Shown: piece by piece, positions 27,407 to 37,201 of the stretch
Layout of the letters: every line of letters starts with the position of its first letter
Numbering within the stretch: the first letter of the stretch is position 1
Origin: Pseudomonas putida
GTDB taxonomy: Bacteria; Pseudomonadota; Gammaproteobacteria; Pseudomonadales; Pseudomonadaceae
Reading direction: 5' to 3'
DNA length: 64,000 bases
NCBI RefSeq assembly: GCF_005080685.1
Contig: NZ_CP039371.1
Location: 5,270,001 to 5,334,000 of the forward strand
Program-made: the position numbers and the translations under genes
The notes under the pieces: generated by a model
The model's database searches: none
What the model was told of the DNA's origin: nothing
What the model saw: only the letters and a program-made list of their open reading frames with translations

Positions 27407-27829
27407 TCAGGCTGCGCCTGTTTCAGTGAGCATGCGGGCCGACATGACAGTTCGAATACGCTCCAGCGCCTGCTGCCAACGCCGCATCGGCAGTGGCCAG
27501 GACAGCTCTGCCAATACCTTGAAACCACGCTCGCGAGCCGCCCCCGCCAGGGACATGGCGCTCTCGTCGGCTGGGCTGCCGACGAACAGCAGAGCCGGCG
27601 TCTGCCCACTTTCGGCAAGCCGCTCGAACAATGCCAGGGCACCGGCAGGGGCCATGTCCGGATCGAGGATCAGCAGATCGGCGACACGCTCTCGCACCAA
27701 ACAAGCCTGAAGATCGGCGAGGTCGCGCGTGACGCGCACGTCGAAGATGCCCAGGGCATTGCAGGCCTGGTGCAGGAGGATCTGGTGCGAAGGACGGGCT
27801 TGATGAAGCAACACGTAGGGCCTGAGCAT
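27407..27829 (-). CDS. Receiver-like protein lacking parts of the phosphorylation site
   Basis: This 140-residue single-domain protein (MLRPYVLLHQARPSHQILLH) has a CheY-like arrangement: VLLHQ at strand 1, ADLLILDPDMAPAG with an Asp in the phospho-acceptor position, LLFVGSPADE, and LAELSWPLP at the last strand. The acidic pair expected after strand 1 is replaced by His-Gln, and the conserved Lys near strand 5 is missing, so phosphorylation is doubtful. It lies downstream of thrC on the same strand. The partner is unknown. Confidence 0.65.
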   Translation of the reverse strand: MLRPYVLLHQARPSHQILLHQACNALGIFDVRVTRDLADLQACLVRERVADLLILDPDMAPAGALALFERLAESGQTPALLFVGSPADESAMSLAGAARERGFKVLAELSWPLPMRRWQQALERIRTVMSARMLTETGAA

Positions 27830-27924
27830 GAGCCGCTCCCGGTAGGAAGGATCGACGTCACACTAAGCGAGGCGGCCAGGGCCTTGAATCGGAAAATTCT
27901 GAAAGTGCTGCGCGGCCGACAACG

Positions 27925-27949
27925 GAGCCGGCGCATTGCGCGCCGGCCC
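27925..27949 (-). terminator. Hairpin downstream of thrC
   Basis: A strong GC hairpin (GCCGGCGC / GCGCCGGC, short loop) lies 15 bp after the thrC stop. The T tract is weak, so partial read-through to the receiver-like gene is possible. Confidence 0.6.
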
Positions 27950-27963
27950 CGTGACCAAGAGGC

Positions 27964-29373
27964 TTACAACGGCTTGCCGCGGTTGCCGTGCTGGCTGACG
28001 AAGGCCTGGACGGCCTTGAGGTCGTTGGCCAGGACAGTGCAACGTTCCTCGCGGCTGAACAGGTCGCTCATGTGCACAGGCAGCTCCAGCGCCTTGCCGA
28101 CACCGGCCTTCTCCACCGCTTCGGGGAACTTGACCGGATGCGCGGTACCCAGTACTACCATCGGCGTGTCCAGGCTGCGGCGGCACTCGCGGGCGGCCTT
28201 GACGCCGATCGCGGTGTGCGGGTCGAGCACTTCGCCGGTGCTGGCAAAGACTTCGGCGATGGTCTCGCAGGTCTGCTCGTCGCTGACGGCCAGGGAATCG
28301 AACAGCTTGCGTGCTTCGGTCCAACGGTCCTGCTCAACGCTGAAGCCGCCACCTTGCTTGAAGGTCGCCATCAGTTCGGCCAGTGCGGCGCCATTGCGGC
28401 CGTGCAGGTCGAACAGCAGGCGCTCGAAGTTGGACGAGACCATGATGTCCATCGACGGCGACAGGGTCGCGTGCAGGGTTTCCTTGACGTACTGGTTGCC
28501 GCTCATGAAGCGGTGGAGGATGTCGTTGCGATTGGTCGCGACCACCAGCTGGCTGATCGGCAGGCCCATGTTGCGCGCCAGGTAGCCGGCGAAGATGTCG
28601 CCGAAGTTGCCGGTCGGCACCGAGAACGCCACCGAGCGGGCCGGGCCACCGAGCTGCAGCGCAGCATGGAAGTAGTAGACGATCTGGGCCATGATCCGCG
28701 CCCAGTTGATCGAGTTCACGGCCACCAGGCGGGTGCCCTTGAGGAATGACTGGTCGGCGAAGCTGGCCTTGACCATTTCCTGGCAGTCGTCGAAGTTGCC
28801 TTCGATGGCGATGTTGTGGATGTTGTCGCCGAAGATGGTGGTCATCTGGCGGCGCTGCACTTCCGACACGCGCTGGTGCGGGTGCAGGATGAAGATGTCG
28901 ACGTTGTCGCAACGGCGGCAACCTTCGATGGCCGCCGAGCCGGTATCACCACTGGTGGCGCCGATGATCACCACACGCTCGTTGCGCTTGGCCAGCACGT
29001 GGTCGAGCAGGCGGCCGAGCAGTTGCAGGGCGAAGTCCTTGAACGCCAGGGTCGGGCCGTGGAACAGCTCCATGACCCATTCGTTGCCGTTGAGCTGGCG
29101 CAGCGGCGCCACGGCGGCATGGGCGAACTCGCCGTAGGTCTCCTCGAGGATCTTCTTGAAGTCGGCGTCGGCGATGCTGCCTTCGACGAATGGGCGCATC
29201 ACGCGGAACGCCAGCTCGTGATAGGGCAGGCCGGCCCAGGAAGCGATTTCTTCCTGGGTGAAGCGTGGCAGGTTTTCAGGCACGTACAGGCCGCCATCGC
29301 TGGCGAGGCCGGCCAGCAGGACGTCTTCGAAATTCAGGGCCGGAGCCTGGCCGCGGGTACTGATATAGCGCAT
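27964..29373 (-). CDS. thrC: Threonine synthase
   Basis: ThrC converts O-phosphohomoserine to threonine with PLP. The 469 residues begin MRYISTRGQAPALNFEDVLL as in the longer Pseudomonas-type enzymes. The PLP-binding Lys is in GPTLAFKDFALQLLGRL near residue 112, and the phosphate-binding loop region includes IIGATSGDTGSAAIEG. It follows hom by 58 bp, forming the usual hom-thrC unit. Confidence 0.96.
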   Translation of the reverse strand: MRYISTRGQAPALNFEDVLLAGLASDGGLYVPENLPRFTQEEIASWAGLPYHELAFRVMRPFVEGSIADADFKKILEETYGEFAHAAVAPLRQLNGNEWVMELFHGPTLAFKDFALQLLGRLLDHVLAKRNERVVIIGATSGDTGSAAIEGCRRCDNVDIFILHPHQRVSEVQRRQMTTIFGDNIHNIAIEGNFDDCQEMVKASFADQSFLKGTRLVAVNSINWARIMAQIVYYFHAALQLGGPARSVAFSVPTGNFGDIFAGYLARNMGLPISQLVVATNRNDILHRFMSGNQYVKETLHATLSPSMDIMVSSNFERLLFDLHGRNGAALAELMATFKQGGGFSVEQDRWTEARKLFDSLAVSDEQTCETIAEVFASTGEVLDPHTAIGVKAARECRRSLDTPMVVLGTAHPVKFPEAVEKAGVGKALELPVHMSDLFSREERCTVLANDLKAVQAFVSQHGNRGKPL

Positions 29374-29431
29374 GGGTGCAAACCTTCGATGCTGAGGCCG
29401 GGCCGCGCTGGCGGCCCGACGGCACGATTCG

Positions 29432-30736
29432 TTAATTGAGCTGTTCGACGCGAATGCGCACGACCTTGCCGACCACGTCCTGCAGGGCTTCCAGGGCGAC
29501 GATGGCGTCGTCGATGCCCTGCTCGACCACGCGGTGGGTCAGCAGGATCATCGGCACCAGGCCGTCCTGTTCCTCGGCTTCCTTCTGCATGATCGACTCG
29601 ATGTTGATGCCACGTTCGGACAGGATGCTCGCCACCTGGGCCAGCACGCCGGGATGGTCCTTGGCCTGGATACGCAGGTAGTAGGCGCTTTCGCAGGCCT
29701 CGATCGGCAGGATCGGATGCGCCGACAGCGAATCGGGCTGGAAGGCCAGGTGCGGCACGCGGTTTTCCGGGTCGGAGGTCATGGCACGCACCACGTCGAC
29801 CAGGTCGGCCACCACCGACGACGCGGTCGGCTCCATGCCGGCACCGGCACCGTAGTACAGGGTGGAACCTGCGGCATCGCCATTGACCATCACGGCGTTC
29901 ATCACGCCGTTGACGTTGGCGATCAGGCGATCGCTCGGGATCAGGGTCGGGTGCACGCGCAGCTCGATACCCTCGGCGGTGCGACGCGCCACGCCCAGGT
30001 GCTTGATGCGGTAGCCCAGCGCTTCGGCGTAGTTCACGTCAGCGGTAGTCAGCTGGGTGATGCCTTCGGTGTAGGCTTTTTCGAACTGCAGCGGAATACC
30101 GAAGGCGATCGACGCCAGGATGGTCAGCTTGTGCGCAGCATCGATACCTTCGACGTCGAAGGTCGGATCGGCTTCGGCATACCCCAGCGCCTGGGCTTCG
30201 GCCAGCACATCGGGGAAGGCACGGCCTTTTTCGCGCATCTCGGTCAGGATGAAGTTGCCAGTGCCGTTGATGATGCCGGCCAGCCAGTTGATGCGGTTGG
30301 CCGAGAGGCCCTCGCGGATCGCCTTGATCACCGGGATGCCACCGGCCACGGCGGCCTCGAAGGCGACGATGACGCCCTTCTCGCGGGCCTTGGCGAAGAT
30401 CTCGTTGCCGTGGACGGCGATCAGCGCCTTGTTGGCGGTGACCACGTGCTTGCCGTTTTCGATGGCCTTGAGCACCAGGTCGCGGGCGATGGTGTAGCCA
30501 CCGATCAGCTCGATGACGATGTCGATTTCCGGGTTGCTCGCGACTTCGAACACATCAGCGGTAATGGGGGTACCGGTAATCTGGCAGTTCGGGTTCTGCG
30601 AGCGCATGGCAATCTGTGCCACTTCAATACCGCGCCCGGCACGGCGGGCAATCTCCTCGGCGTTGCGCTGAAGTACATTGAAGGTTCCGCCACCGACGGT
30701 CCCCAACCCACAGATGCCTACTTTGACCGGTTTCAC
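29432..30736 (-). CDS. hom: Homoserine dehydrogenase
   Basis: The enzyme reduces aspartate semialdehyde to homoserine. The start is a GTG at 30736 (KPVKVGICGLGTVGGGTF) with GGGGAG about 7 bp before it, giving 434 residues. Visible are the nucleotide-binding GLGTVGGG, catalytic-region segments EAAVAGGIPVIKAIREG and GIINGTGNFILTEM, and a C-terminal ACT domain (YYLRIQAKDHPGVLAQVAS) that gives threonine feedback control. It is co-directional with dsbC and thrC. Confidence 0.96.
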   Translation of the reverse strand: MKPVKVGICGLGTVGGGTFNVLQRNAEEIARRAGRGIEVAQIAMRSQNPNCQITGTPITADVFEVASNPEIDIVIELIGGYTIARDLVLKAIENGKHVVTANKALIAVHGNEIFAKAREKGVIVAFEAAVAGGIPVIKAIREGLSANRINWLAGIINGTGNFILTEMREKGRAFPDVLAEAQALGYAEADPTFDVEGIDAAHKLTILASIAFGIPLQFEKAYTEGITQLTTADVNYAEALGYRIKHLGVARRTAEGIELRVHPTLIPSDRLIANVNGVMNAVMVNGDAAGSTLYYGAGAGMEPTASSVVADLVDVVRAMTSDPENRVPHLAFQPDSLSAHPILPIEACESAYYLRIQAKDHPGVLAQVASILSERGINIESIMQKEAEEQDGLVPMILLTHRVVEQGIDDAIVALEALQDVVGKVVRIRVEQLN

Positions 30737-30818
30737 TGTGAACTCCCCATTGTACGGCCGGCGCCTTCGCCGACCGTGAAACATGCCGTCACCCCATGAC
30801 GACGGCGTACTGAATTGA

Positions 30819-31580
30819 TTACTTGGCGGCTTGCGCCTGGCCAGCCAGGGCCAGCTTGGCCACTTGCGGCGCCGGCTGGTAGCCCGGAATCACCTGGCCG
30901 CTTTCGAGGACGATCGCCGGCGTGCCGTTGACGCCGATCGACTGGCCCAGCTGGAACTGTTTATCGACCGGGTTGGCGCACTTGGCGGCCTTGATTTCCT
31001 TGCCGTCGATCATCTTGTCCAGCGCCGCGCGGCGGTCGCTGGAGCACCACACCGCCTGCAACTGCTCGTCACCCGGCGAGCCGAGGCCCTGGCGCGGGAA
31101 GGCGACGTAGCGCACTTCGATACCGCGGCGGTTGAGCTCGGGCACTTCGGCGTGCAGCTTGTGGCAGTAGGGGCAGGTGGTGTCGGTGAAGACGGTGATG
31201 TGCGACTTGGTTTCACCCTTGGCAGGATAAACCACCATCTCGGCCGCTGGAATGCCGTTGATGAGCTTGGCGATGCCTTGGCGTTCGGTTTTTTCGGTGA
31301 GGTTGACCGGCTTGCCGTCCTGGATCTGGAACAGGTAGCCCTGCATCACGAACTGGCCGTCGGCGCTGGCGTACAGCACGCGACCACCCTGCAGCTTGAC
31401 TTCGTACAGGCCACTGACCGGGCTGCTGCCGACGCTTTCCACCGGGACTTCGAGCTCGAGGTTTTGCAACGACTTGCGAATCGCCTGCTCCGCGCCACTG
31501 TTGGCGTCGGTAGCCGCGGCAACGGCAAAGGTACTGGCCAGCGCCATGGCGGCGGCGGCGAAAAACTGGGTCACGCGCAT
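30819..31580 (-). CDS. dsbC: Thiol:disulfide interchange protein DsbC
   Basis: This periplasmic disulfide isomerase has 253 residues and a signal peptide ending AVAAATDA. The N-terminal dimerisation domain is followed by a thioredoxin fold with the active site DTTCPYCHKLH and the cis-Pro region GVNGTPAIVL. A second Cys pair (WCSSDRR, AKCAN) is typical. The start at 31580 is preceded by GGAG. The upstream frame to 31889 is not used. It lies 82 bp before hom. Confidence 0.95.
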   Translation of the reverse strand: MRVTQFFAAAAMALASTFAVAAATDANSGAEQAIRKSLQNLELEVPVESVGSSPVSGLYEVKLQGGRVLYASADGQFVMQGYLFQIQDGKPVNLTEKTERQGIAKLINGIPAAEMVVYPAKGETKSHITVFTDTTCPYCHKLHAEVPELNRRGIEVRYVAFPRQGLGSPGDEQLQAVWCSSDRRAALDKMIDGKEIKAAKCANPVDKQFQLGQSIGVNGTPAIVLESGQVIPGYQPAPQVAKLALAGQAQAAK

Positions 31581-31734
31581 GGGGAACTCCTGAGGGCGGA
31601 CAGGGGCCGGAGGGTGTCGCCGGCTAACGAACCGTGGCGACCGTGCGGCCCTTGGTGCAAACCGCCCAAGCCTACCACATCGGGCCGGGGTTGAAGGGGC
31701 TTGCAGGTACCGGTCGGCGGAACATGAAAATGAT

Positions 31735-32631
31735 TCATCCACGCGGATGGTGCTGAGCGTGGAGTTGCTGCAGGCGCGCCTTGGCCACATGGGTATAGAT
31801 CTGCGTCGTCGACAGGTCGCTGTGACCCAGCAGCATCTGCACCACACGCAGGTCGGCGCCATGGTTGAGCAGGTGGGTGGCGAAAGCATGACGCAACGTG
31901 TGCGGCGACAGCGGCTTGTCGATGCCGGCGACCCGGGCCTGGTGCTTGATGCGGTGCCAGAAGGTCTGCCGGGTCATCTGCTCGCCGCGCTGGCTGGGGA
32001 ACAGCACATCGCTGGGGCGACCATTGAGCAACTCTGCCCGGCCGTCACGCAGGTAGCGCTCGACCCAGGTCACCGCCTCCTCGCCCATCGGCACCAGGCG
32101 CTCCTTGCTGCCCTTGCCCATCACCCGCAGCACGCCCTGGCGCAAGTTGACCTGGTCCAGGGTCAGGCTGACCAGCTCGGTCACGCGCAGGCCGCAGGCG
32201 TACAGCACTTCGAGCATGGCGCGGTCGCGCTGGCCGATGGCCTCGGCCAGGTCCGGGGCCTGCAGCAGCGCCTCGACATCGGCTTCGGACAGGGACTTGG
32301 GCAACGGGCGCCCCAGTTGCGGCATGTCCACCAGCAGGGTCGGGTCGACTCCGATCAGCTTTTCACGCAGCAAGTAACGAAAAAAGCCACGCAAGCCGGA
32401 GATGAAACGTGCGGTCGAGCGCGGTTTATAGCCTTGGTCGACGCGCCAGGCCAGGTGGTCGAGGATCAGTTCGCGCCCAGCGTCGGGCAGCGCCACGGCA
32501 TGCTCCTGCAACCAGCCGTTGAACAACGCGAGGTCGCTGCGGTAGGAGGCCCGGGTGTTGTCGGAGAGGCCCTTTTCAAGCCACTGGGCGTCGAGGAACT
32601 GGTCGATGAGGGGGTGGTCGAGGGCGGGCAT
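31735..32631 (-). CDS. xerD: Tyrosine recombinase XerD
   Basis: XerD resolves chromosome dimers at dif together with XerC. The 298 residues are full length, with an N-terminal SAM-like core-binding domain and the catalytic residues Arg in ACGLRVTELVSL, His-x-x-Arg in SPHTLRHAFATHLL, His in LLGHSDLSTTQIYTH and Tyr in that same segment. The xerD-dsbC-hom-thrC order is a common Pseudomonas arrangement. Confidence 0.96.
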   Translation of the reverse strand: MPALDHPLIDQFLDAQWLEKGLSDNTRASYRSDLALFNGWLQEHAVALPDAGRELILDHLAWRVDQGYKPRSTARFISGLRGFFRYLLREKLIGVDPTLLVDMPQLGRPLPKSLSEADVEALLQAPDLAEAIGQRDRAMLEVLYACGLRVTELVSLTLDQVNLRQGVLRVMGKGSKERLVPMGEEAVTWVERYLRDGRAELLNGRPSDVLFPSQRGEQMTRQTFWHRIKHQARVAGIDKPLSPHTLRHAFATHLLNHGADLRVVQMLLGHSDLSTTQIYTHVAKARLQQLHAQHHPRG

Positions 32632-32699
32632 GGAAACTCGGTGGCAAACATCGGATTGGCGCTTAGTCTTTCATAACATCATCGGCATAGGGAGCCCAT

Positions 32700-34520
32700 A
32701 TGAGCGAACAGCAGATTCTCCTGAGCGTAGGCGGCATCGGCGCCGCCGCCCTCGTCTGCCAGTGGCTGGCCTGGCGCCTGAAGCTACCGGCGATCCTGTT
32801 CCTGCTGCTGGCGGGTATCGTCGCCGGCCCGGCCCTGGGCTGGCTCGACCCGCAAGCACTGTTCGGCCCGCTGCTGATGCCCCTGGTATCGCTTGCAGTG
32901 GCGCTGATCCTGTTCGAAGGCAGCCTGACCCTGCACCTGTCGCAGTGGCGTGAAATCGGCAGCGTGGTGCACCGCATGGTCACCCTCGGGGCGCTGGTCA
33001 CCTGGGTGGTGATCGCCCTGGCCACCCGCTGGCTGCTGGGCTTCGACTGGCCCCTGGCGATACTCTTCGGCACCCTGACCCTGGTCACCGGCCCTACGGT
33101 GATCGTGCCGATGCTGCGTGTGGTAAGGCCCAAGGCGACCATCGCCAACATCCTGCGTTGGGAAGGCATCATGATCGACCCGATCGGCGCACTGCTCGCC
33201 GTGGTGGTCTACAGCTTCATCATCGCCAGCGGCGACGGCCTGAGCCAGAGCCTGGGCACGTTCGCCGGCGTCATCGTCGCCGGCTGCGCCCTCGGCGCGG
33301 CGGGTGGCTGGCTGCTCGGGCAGATCATGCGCGAGCAATGGCTGCCCGAATACCTGCACAACCTGGCCTCGCTGGCAGCGGTGCTGGGGATCTTCATCGC
33401 GGCCAACCAGATCGTCCACGAATCCGGCCTGCTGGCGGTCACGATCATGGGCATGTGGCTGGCCAACATGCCGGGCGTCGACGTTCGGCAGATCCTGCAC
33501 TTCAAGGAAAACCTCAGCGTATTGCTGATTTCCGGGCTGTTCATCCTGCTGGCCGCGCGCCTCGACCTGCATGCCATGTTCGAACTGGGCCCCGCCGTAC
33601 TGGCGCTGCTGCTGGTCATCCAGCTGCTGGCCAGGCCGCTCAATGTCGTGCTGTCGACCCTGGGTTCGTCGTTGAACTGGCGTGAACGTGCGCTACTGGC
33701 CTGGATCGCTCCACGGGGCATCGTGGCTGCGGCAGTGTCGGCGATCTTCGCCATCCGCCTGCATGAGGCCGGCCATGAAGATGCGCTGTTGCTGGTGCCC
33801 CTGACCTTCGCCGTGATCATCGGCACCGTGGTCCTGCAAAGCGCCACGGCCCGGCCCTTGGCGCGCTTGCTGAAGGTGGCGGAGCCTGCGCCGAGCGGCT
33901 TTCTGATCGTCGGTGCCAACGGGCCGGCGCGCACCCTCGGCAAAGCCTTGCAGCAGCTGGGCTGCCGCGTTCTGCTGACCGATTCGAGCTGGGAGAACAT
34001 CCGTGCGGCGCGCATGGAAGGATTGCCGACGTACTTTGGCAACCCCGCTTCGCAGCATGCCGACGCCCACCTCGACCTGGTCGGCTTGGGGCACTTGCTG
34101 GGCCTGTCGCCGGCCGGTGAAATCAATGCCCTGGCCTGCGCGCGATTTCGCCATGATTTCGGCCCGGGGCGGCTGTTCGTGCTGGCCAGCGGCCTGGAGA
34201 AAAAGCGCAGCGACAAGCACCGGGCCAGCCAGGAACACCGCGGCCACCTGCTGGGCAGCCAACCGATGACCTACCAACAACTGGCCAATCACCTGCATCA
34301 GGGCGCCGAGCTGTACAGCACCACCTTGACCGACGGGTTCGACTGGGAGGCCTACCAGGCACTGCATGGCCAGCGGGCACACTTGCTGTTCGCCCGCGAC
34401 AGCCATGGCTGGGTGCATGTATCGACCCCTGACGCGCCACTGCGTCCTCAGCCCGGCTGGACCTTGGTGGCGCTGATCGAGCCGGCGCCGGCCGACGCTA
34501 CCGGCAGTACCGGGCGATGA
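32700..34520 (+). CDS. Cation:proton antiporter (CPA family)
   Basis: The 606-residue membrane protein has about 12-13 hydrophobic segments in its first 400 residues (LPAILFLLLAGIVAGPALGW, LVSLAVALILFEGSLTLHL, FGTLTLVTGPTVIVPML). EGIMIDPIGALLAVVVYSF carries the Asp typical of the ion site. A soluble C-terminal part starts SGFLIVGANGPARTLGKALQ, resembling an incomplete TrkA-N/Rossmann regulatory domain. It probably exchanges Na+ or K+ for H+. It is divergent from xerD and ends 3 bp from a convergent thioesterase gene. Confidence 0.88.
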   Translation: MSEQQILLSVGGIGAAALVCQWLAWRLKLPAILFLLLAGIVAGPALGWLDPQALFGPLLMPLVSLAVALILFEGSLTLHLSQWREIGSVVHRMVTLGALVTWVVIALATRWLLGFDWPLAILFGTLTLVTGPTVIVPMLRVVRPKATIANILRWEGIMIDPIGALLAVVVYSFIIASGDGLSQSLGTFAGVIVAGCALGAAGGWLLGQIMREQWLPEYLHNLASLAAVLGIFIAANQIVHESGLLAVTIMGMWLANMPGVDVRQILHFKENLSVLLISGLFILLAARLDLHAMFELGPAVLALLLVIQLLARPLNVVLSTLGSSLNWRERALLAWIAPRGIVAAAVSAIFAIRLHEAGHEDALLLVPLTFAVIIGTVVLQSATARPLARLLKVAEPAPSGFLIVGANGPARTLGKALQQLGCRVLLTDSSWENIRAARMEGLPTYFGNPASQHADAHLDLVGLGHLLGLSPAGEINALACARFRHDFGPGRLFVLASGLEKKRSDKHRASQEHRGHLLGSQPMTYQQLANHLHQGAELYSTTLTDGFDWEAYQALHGQRAHLLFARDSHGWVHVSTPDAPLRPQPGWTLVALIEPAPADATGSTGR

Positions 34521-34523
34521 GGG

Positions 34524-34931
34524 TCAGGCCTCGGGCAACACCGGCACCGGGCGCTTGTCCTCGTCGATGGCGACGAAGCTGAACACACCATGGATCGCCC
34601 GCTCGCAGCCATCGAGGTACATGTTCTCGACGAACACGTCCACCTGGACCTGCAGGCTGGTATTGCCGACCTTGATCACCGTGCCCACCAGCTCGACGAT
34701 CGAGCCCGCCGGGATTGGGTGCTTGAAGTCGATCCGGTCGGTGGACACGGTCACCAGCGGCAGGCGGCAGAAGCGCGTGGCGGCGATGAACGAGACTTCG
34801 TCCATCCAGGCCAGGGCGGTGCCGCCGAACAAGGTGTTGTGGTGGTTGGTGGTGTTGGGGAACACCGCCTTGGTCACGCGGGTCACCGAAAGTTCGGTGC
34901 GGCGCTGGATTTCCTGGTCTCGGGTAGTCAT
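34524..34931 (-). CDS. Acyl-CoA thioesterase (hotdog fold, YciA/BACH-like)
   Basis: The 135-residue protein starting at 34931 (MTTRDQEIQRRTELSVTRVT) carries the family segment FPNTTNHHNTLFGGTALAWM followed by DEVSFIAATRF, with Asn and Asp in the catalytic positions, and FKHPIPAGSIVELVG. It hydrolyses acyl-CoA to free acid and CoA; the chain length preferred is unknown. It is the last gene before the rplS operon terminator, on the same strand. Confidence 0.88.
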   Translation of the reverse strand: MTTRDQEIQRRTELSVTRVTKAVFPNTTNHHNTLFGGTALAWMDEVSFIAATRFCRLPLVTVSTDRIDFKHPIPAGSIVELVGTVIKVGNTSLQVQVDVFVENMYLDGCERAIHGVFSFVAIDEDKRPVPVLPEA

Positions 34932-34962
34932 GACACTCACATCTACAAGGATTTCAAAACGC

Positions 34963-34990
34963 AAAAAAGCAGCCCGAAGGCTGCTTTTTT
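34963..34990. terminator. Bidirectional intrinsic terminator after rplS
   Basis: The perfect stem AGCAGCC / GGCTGCT is flanked by six A on one side and six T on the other, ideal for termination in both directions. It follows the rplS stop by about 35 bp on the minus strand. Confidence 0.93.
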
Positions 34991-35026
34991 CTCGCTAGGC
35001 GGCCTTGGCCACCGGGCAAACTGTAC

Positions 35027-35377
35027 TCAGGACAGTTTTTCCTTGATGCGAGCGGCTTTGCCGGACAGGTCGCGCAGGTAGTACAGCTTGGCTTTACGCA
35101 CGTCACCACGACGTTTCACGGCCAGGCTGTCGATCTGCGGGCTGTAGGTCTGGAAGGTACGCTCTACGCCAACGCCGCTGGAGATCTTGCGCACGGTGAA
35201 GGCGCTGTTCAGACCGCGGTTACGCTTGGCGATAACGACGCCTTCGAACGCCTGCAGACGGGAACGCTCACCTTCCTTCACTTTAACCTGGACGACGATG
35301 GTGTCGCCTGGTGCGAAGGTCGGGATTTCCTTGCTCATCTGCTCGGCTTCGAGCTGCTGGATGATCTTGTTGGTCAT
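35027..35377 (-). CDS. rplS: 50S ribosomal protein L19
   Basis: The 116-residue bL19 begins [20 protein letters not shown] and contains [40 protein letters not shown] and [13 protein letters not shown], all conserved. It is the final gene of the rpsP-rimM-trmD-rplS operon, 42 bp after trmD. Confidence 0.98.
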   Translation of the reverse strand: MTNKIIQQLEAEQMSKEIPTFAPGDTIVVQVKVKEGERSRLQAFEGVVIAKRNRGLNSAFTVRKISSGVGVERTFQTYSPQIDSLAVKRRGDVRKAKLYYLRDLSGKAARIKEKLS

Positions 35378-35419
35378 GCTGTGCTCCTAAGATGGATACG
35401 TGATCCACCATCGATACGT

Positions 35420-36172
35420 TTAACTATCGTCCCGCTCGCGGAGATATTCCTCGAGCAGCTTCTTCTCTTCTCCAGAAAGTGAGCGACTTTCCAGAAGATC
35501 GGCGCGTCGTTCGAAGGTCCTACCAAGGGACTGCTTCATCCTCCAACGCCGGATGTGTGCATGGTTGCCACTTAGCAACACGTCGGGAACACGCTGATCC
35601 GCATACACCTCGGGTCGGGTGTAGTGCGGGCAATCGAGCAGACCGTCGGTGAAGGAATCTTCCTCCGCCGAGTCCACATGCCCTAAAGCTCCGGGCAGCA
35701 GCCGCGTAACCGCATCGATCAGTACCATGGCCGGCAGCTCGCCACCGGATAGCACATAGTCGCCAATCGACCACTCCTCATCGACATGAGCCTCGATAAA
35801 GCGCTCGTCGATGCCTTCATAACGACCGGCGATCAGGATCAACGATTCCTGCTCGGCCAGGCCTTTGACCGCTTGCTGAGTCAGCTTGCGGCCTTGCGGG
35901 GAGAGGTAGATCACCTTCGCCGCAGCTCCGGTCGCTTGCCTGGCGCTAACCAGTGCATCTTCCAGAGGCTTGATTTTCATCACCATGCCCGGACCACCGC
36001 CAAACGGCCGATCATCCACGGTATGGTGGCGATCTGTGGTGTAGTCCCGCGGGTTCCAGCAAGTCACTTGAAGCAACCCCTGTTTCACCGCGCGGCTGGT
36101 AATGCCGTACTCCGTGATGGCCGAGAACATCTCGGGGAACAACGTGATGACGTCTACGCGAAGGTTACCCAT
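35420..36172 (-). CDS. trmD: tRNA (guanine-37-N1)-methyltransferase
   Basis: TrmD methylates G37 of tRNAs using S-adenosylmethionine and prevents frameshifting. The 250 residues contain the trefoil-knot segments [38 protein letters not shown] and [20 protein letters not shown], plus [20 protein letters not shown] at the front. It follows rimM by 3 bp. Confidence 0.98.
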   Translation of the reverse strand: MGNLRVDVITLFPEMFSAITEYGITSRAVKQGLLQVTCWNPRDYTTDRHHTVDDRPFGGGPGMVMKIKPLEDALVSARQATGAAAKVIYLSPQGRKLTQQAVKGLAEQESLILIAGRYEGIDERFIEAHVDEEWSIGDYVLSGGELPAMVLIDAVTRLLPGALGHVDSAEEDSFTDGLLDCPHYTRPEVYADQRVPDVLLSGNHAHIRRWRMKQSLGRTFERRADLLESRSLSGEEKKLLEEYLRERDDS

Positions 36173-36175
36173 CGA

Positions 36176-36712
36176 TTAGAAGTCCGCGTCCCACTCAACC
36201 CGCATCACGCCTGCTTCCAGGTCGACTGCCAGCACGCATTGCTCCGTATAGGGCAACAGACGCTCGCGATCATCCAGGCTGCCTGCGCAGGGCTTGACCA
36301 CCATTACATCGTTCGCGCCGGTCTCCAACAGGTGATCGACCCTGCCGAACAGCTGTTCGTCCTGGTTGATGACCTTCAGACCCACCAACTGGTACCAGTA
36401 GTACTCGTCAGCGGCCAGGTTGGGCAAAAGGCTCCGCGGGATGCAGATTTCGTAACCGCTCAGAAGACGGGCTTCATCGCGATCGTCGAGGCCTTTCAGT
36501 TTAACGACCAGGCCCTTTTGGGAACCACGACCGTTGACCAGCTCTACCTGCTTTACCGTGCCTTCGTGCCGAAGCGTCCAGCGTGGATAATCCAACAGGT
36601 TTTCAATCGGATCGGTAAAGGAATACACCTTCACCTCGCCGCGAACGCCGTGAACCGAAAAAATCTTGCCAACGACGATGAGGTCGTCAGCCTTTTCTGG
36701 CGTCGCGTTCAT
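36176..36712 (-). CDS. rimM: Ribosome maturation factor RimM
   Basis: RimM binds S19 and helps 30S head maturation. The 178 residues open with MNATPEKADDLIVVGKIFSV and HGVRGEVKVYSFTDPIENL and carry the C-terminal PRC-barrel part (DEYYWYQLVGLKVINQDEQL and LLPYTEQCVLAVDLEAGVM). It sits 5 bp downstream of rpsP. Confidence 0.97.
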   Translation of the reverse strand: MNATPEKADDLIVVGKIFSVHGVRGEVKVYSFTDPIENLLDYPRWTLRHEGTVKQVELVNGRGSQKGLVVKLKGLDDRDEARLLSGYEICIPRSLLPNLAADEYYWYQLVGLKVINQDEQLFGRVDHLLETGANDVMVVKPCAGSLDDRERLLPYTEQCVLAVDLEAGVMRVEWDADF

Positions 36713-36717
36713 ATTGC

Positions 36718-36969
36718 TCAGGCGGCAGCCTTGGCAGCGTCCTTCAGCAGCTGAGCAACACGCTCAGACGGCTGCGCGCCCTGGCTCAGCCAGTAGTTGA
36801 CGCGTTCCTGGTTGACCGACAGCTTGACTTCGGCGCCAGCAGCGATCGGGTTGAAGAAACCTACGCGCTCAACGAAACGGCCGTCACGGGCGTTACGCGA
36901 GTTGGTCACGGTCAGGTGGTAGAAAGGGCGCTTTTTCGAGCCGCCACGGGCCAGACGAATGGTTACCAT
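36718..36969 (-). CDS. rpsP: 30S ribosomal protein S16
   Basis: The 83-residue bS16 starts at 36969 ([20 protein letters not shown]), contains the conserved [19 protein letters not shown] and ends in an Ala-rich tail. It is the first gene of the operon. The region 36970-37201 between it and ffh should hold its promoter. Confidence 0.98.
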   Translation of the reverse strand: MVTIRLARGGSKKRPFYHLTVTNSRNARDGRFVERVGFFNPIAAGAEVKLSVNQERVNYWLSQGAQPSERVAQLLKDAAKAAA

Positions 36970-37201
36970 GTGAACATCGTTCCTATAGTCGGTGCTGCAA
37001 AACTGAATGCCAAATAGGCACACGCGTGCCCAAAAGGCCGCATATTCTCGGGGAATACACGGACATTTGCAAATGACTTTTTCGCCGGGGCCAGGCCCTG
37101 GCGTTCAGCTCTGCCGGTTGCGCCGCGCAAACACGCGGCCGTTAACCCGCCGAAGCGGGGTTCCGGGCGCCCGCCGGCAAAGGCCGGCGCCCTGAAATGG
37201 G

